DNA from: Planctomycetaceae bacterium
GTDB taxonomy: Bacteria; Planctomycetota; Planctomycetia; Pirellulales; Thermoguttaceae
Direction: 5' to 3'
Assembly (NCBI GenBank): GCA_031288955.1
Contig: JAITQJ010000313.1
Location: forward strand, 1 to 5,383
Length of the DNA stretch: 5,383 nucleotides
Shown here in pieces: positions 5,368 through 5,383 of the stretch. A model generated the notes under the pieces. The model was not told the origin of the DNA. It saw only the letters and a program-made list of their open reading frames with translations, and made no database searches. The position numbers and the translations under genes are program-made. Position 1 is the first letter of the stretch. The number at the start of each line of letters is the position of its first letter.

Positions 5368-5383
5368 TTGGCACACGCATTGC
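5368..5383 (+). promoter_or_regulatory. Sigma-54 (-24/-12) promoter reading out of the window
   Basis: TTGGCACACGCATTGC matches the RpoN consensus TGGCAC-N5-TTGC exactly. The invariant GG doublet is at 5370-5371 and GC at 5382-5383, with the canonical 10 bp between them. It sits in non-coding DNA, directly after a T-tract (about 5358-5365), as expected for a bendable upstream region. The start point and the controlled gene lie beyond the right edge. Such promoters need an AAA+ activator bound upstream; the 5277-5293 dyad is a candidate site. Confidence 0.68.

Larger units (their letters stand above)
4742..5383. other. 642-bp gene-free intergenic region
   Basis: No credible coding sequence was found on either strand. 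From left to right it holds the cupin ribosome site and promoter, heptamer repeats, the nested inverted-repeat element with its direct repeats, a CCC/TTTT-rich stretch at about 5180-5210, and an AT-rich regulatory stretch ending in the sigma-54 promoter. Between 5182 and 5276 I see only TTTTTGC motifs (ending at 5227 and 5266) and the 5253 half-site. Confidence 0.7.

Overview
The window looks like a chromosomal stretch of a free-living or gut-associated bacterium, most plausibly from the Planctomycetota or the wider PVC group. This placement is an inference. It rests on an adenylosuccinate lyase close to the animal-type enzyme, a Tat-exported cupin with an SRRGML signal, mostly absent Shine-Dalgarno sequences, AT-rich palindromic intergenic repeats, and a sigma-54-type promoter. 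None of these is decisive alone. Base composition is roughly balanced in the genes and clearly AT-rich in the right-hand intergenic region.

Left half (1-2890, + strand): a nucleotide-sugar 6-dehydrogenase of the UDP-GlcNAc/UDP-ManNAc (WbpA) type, which supplies uronic-acid sugars for surface polysaccharide, is followed after 66 bp by adenylosuccinate lyase (purB), a purine-synthesis enzyme. An open frame running in from the left edge ends in TGA overlapping the dehydrogenase ATG (ATGA), so an unseen upstream gene may be translationally coupled to it. No convincing terminator or promoter separates the dehydrogenase and purB, so they may be cotranscribed despite unrelated roles.

Middle (2912-4741, - strand): two genes converge on purB, with only 21 bp between stop codons. 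Transcribed first is a Tat-signal cupin whose C-terminal half resembles D-lyxose isomerases. It has its own Shine-Dalgarno sequence and a candidate sigma-70 promoter. Behind it lies an unrecognised, strongly acidic, low-complexity protein with one N-terminal membrane segment. A 21-bp tandem duplication fills most of the gap between them.

Right end (4742-5383): 642 bp without a credible gene. It holds the cupin promoter region, then a nested set of inverted and direct repeats (about 4872-5181) built around a CACGAAA/TTTCGTG palindrome. Last comes an AT-rich region with a 17-bp dyad and, at the very last bases, a consensus -24/-12 sigma-54 promoter pointing out of the window. The most interesting signals are this sigma-54 regulatory region and the nested repeat element. 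I saw no CRISPR array, tRNA, rRNA, transposase gene or defence system.
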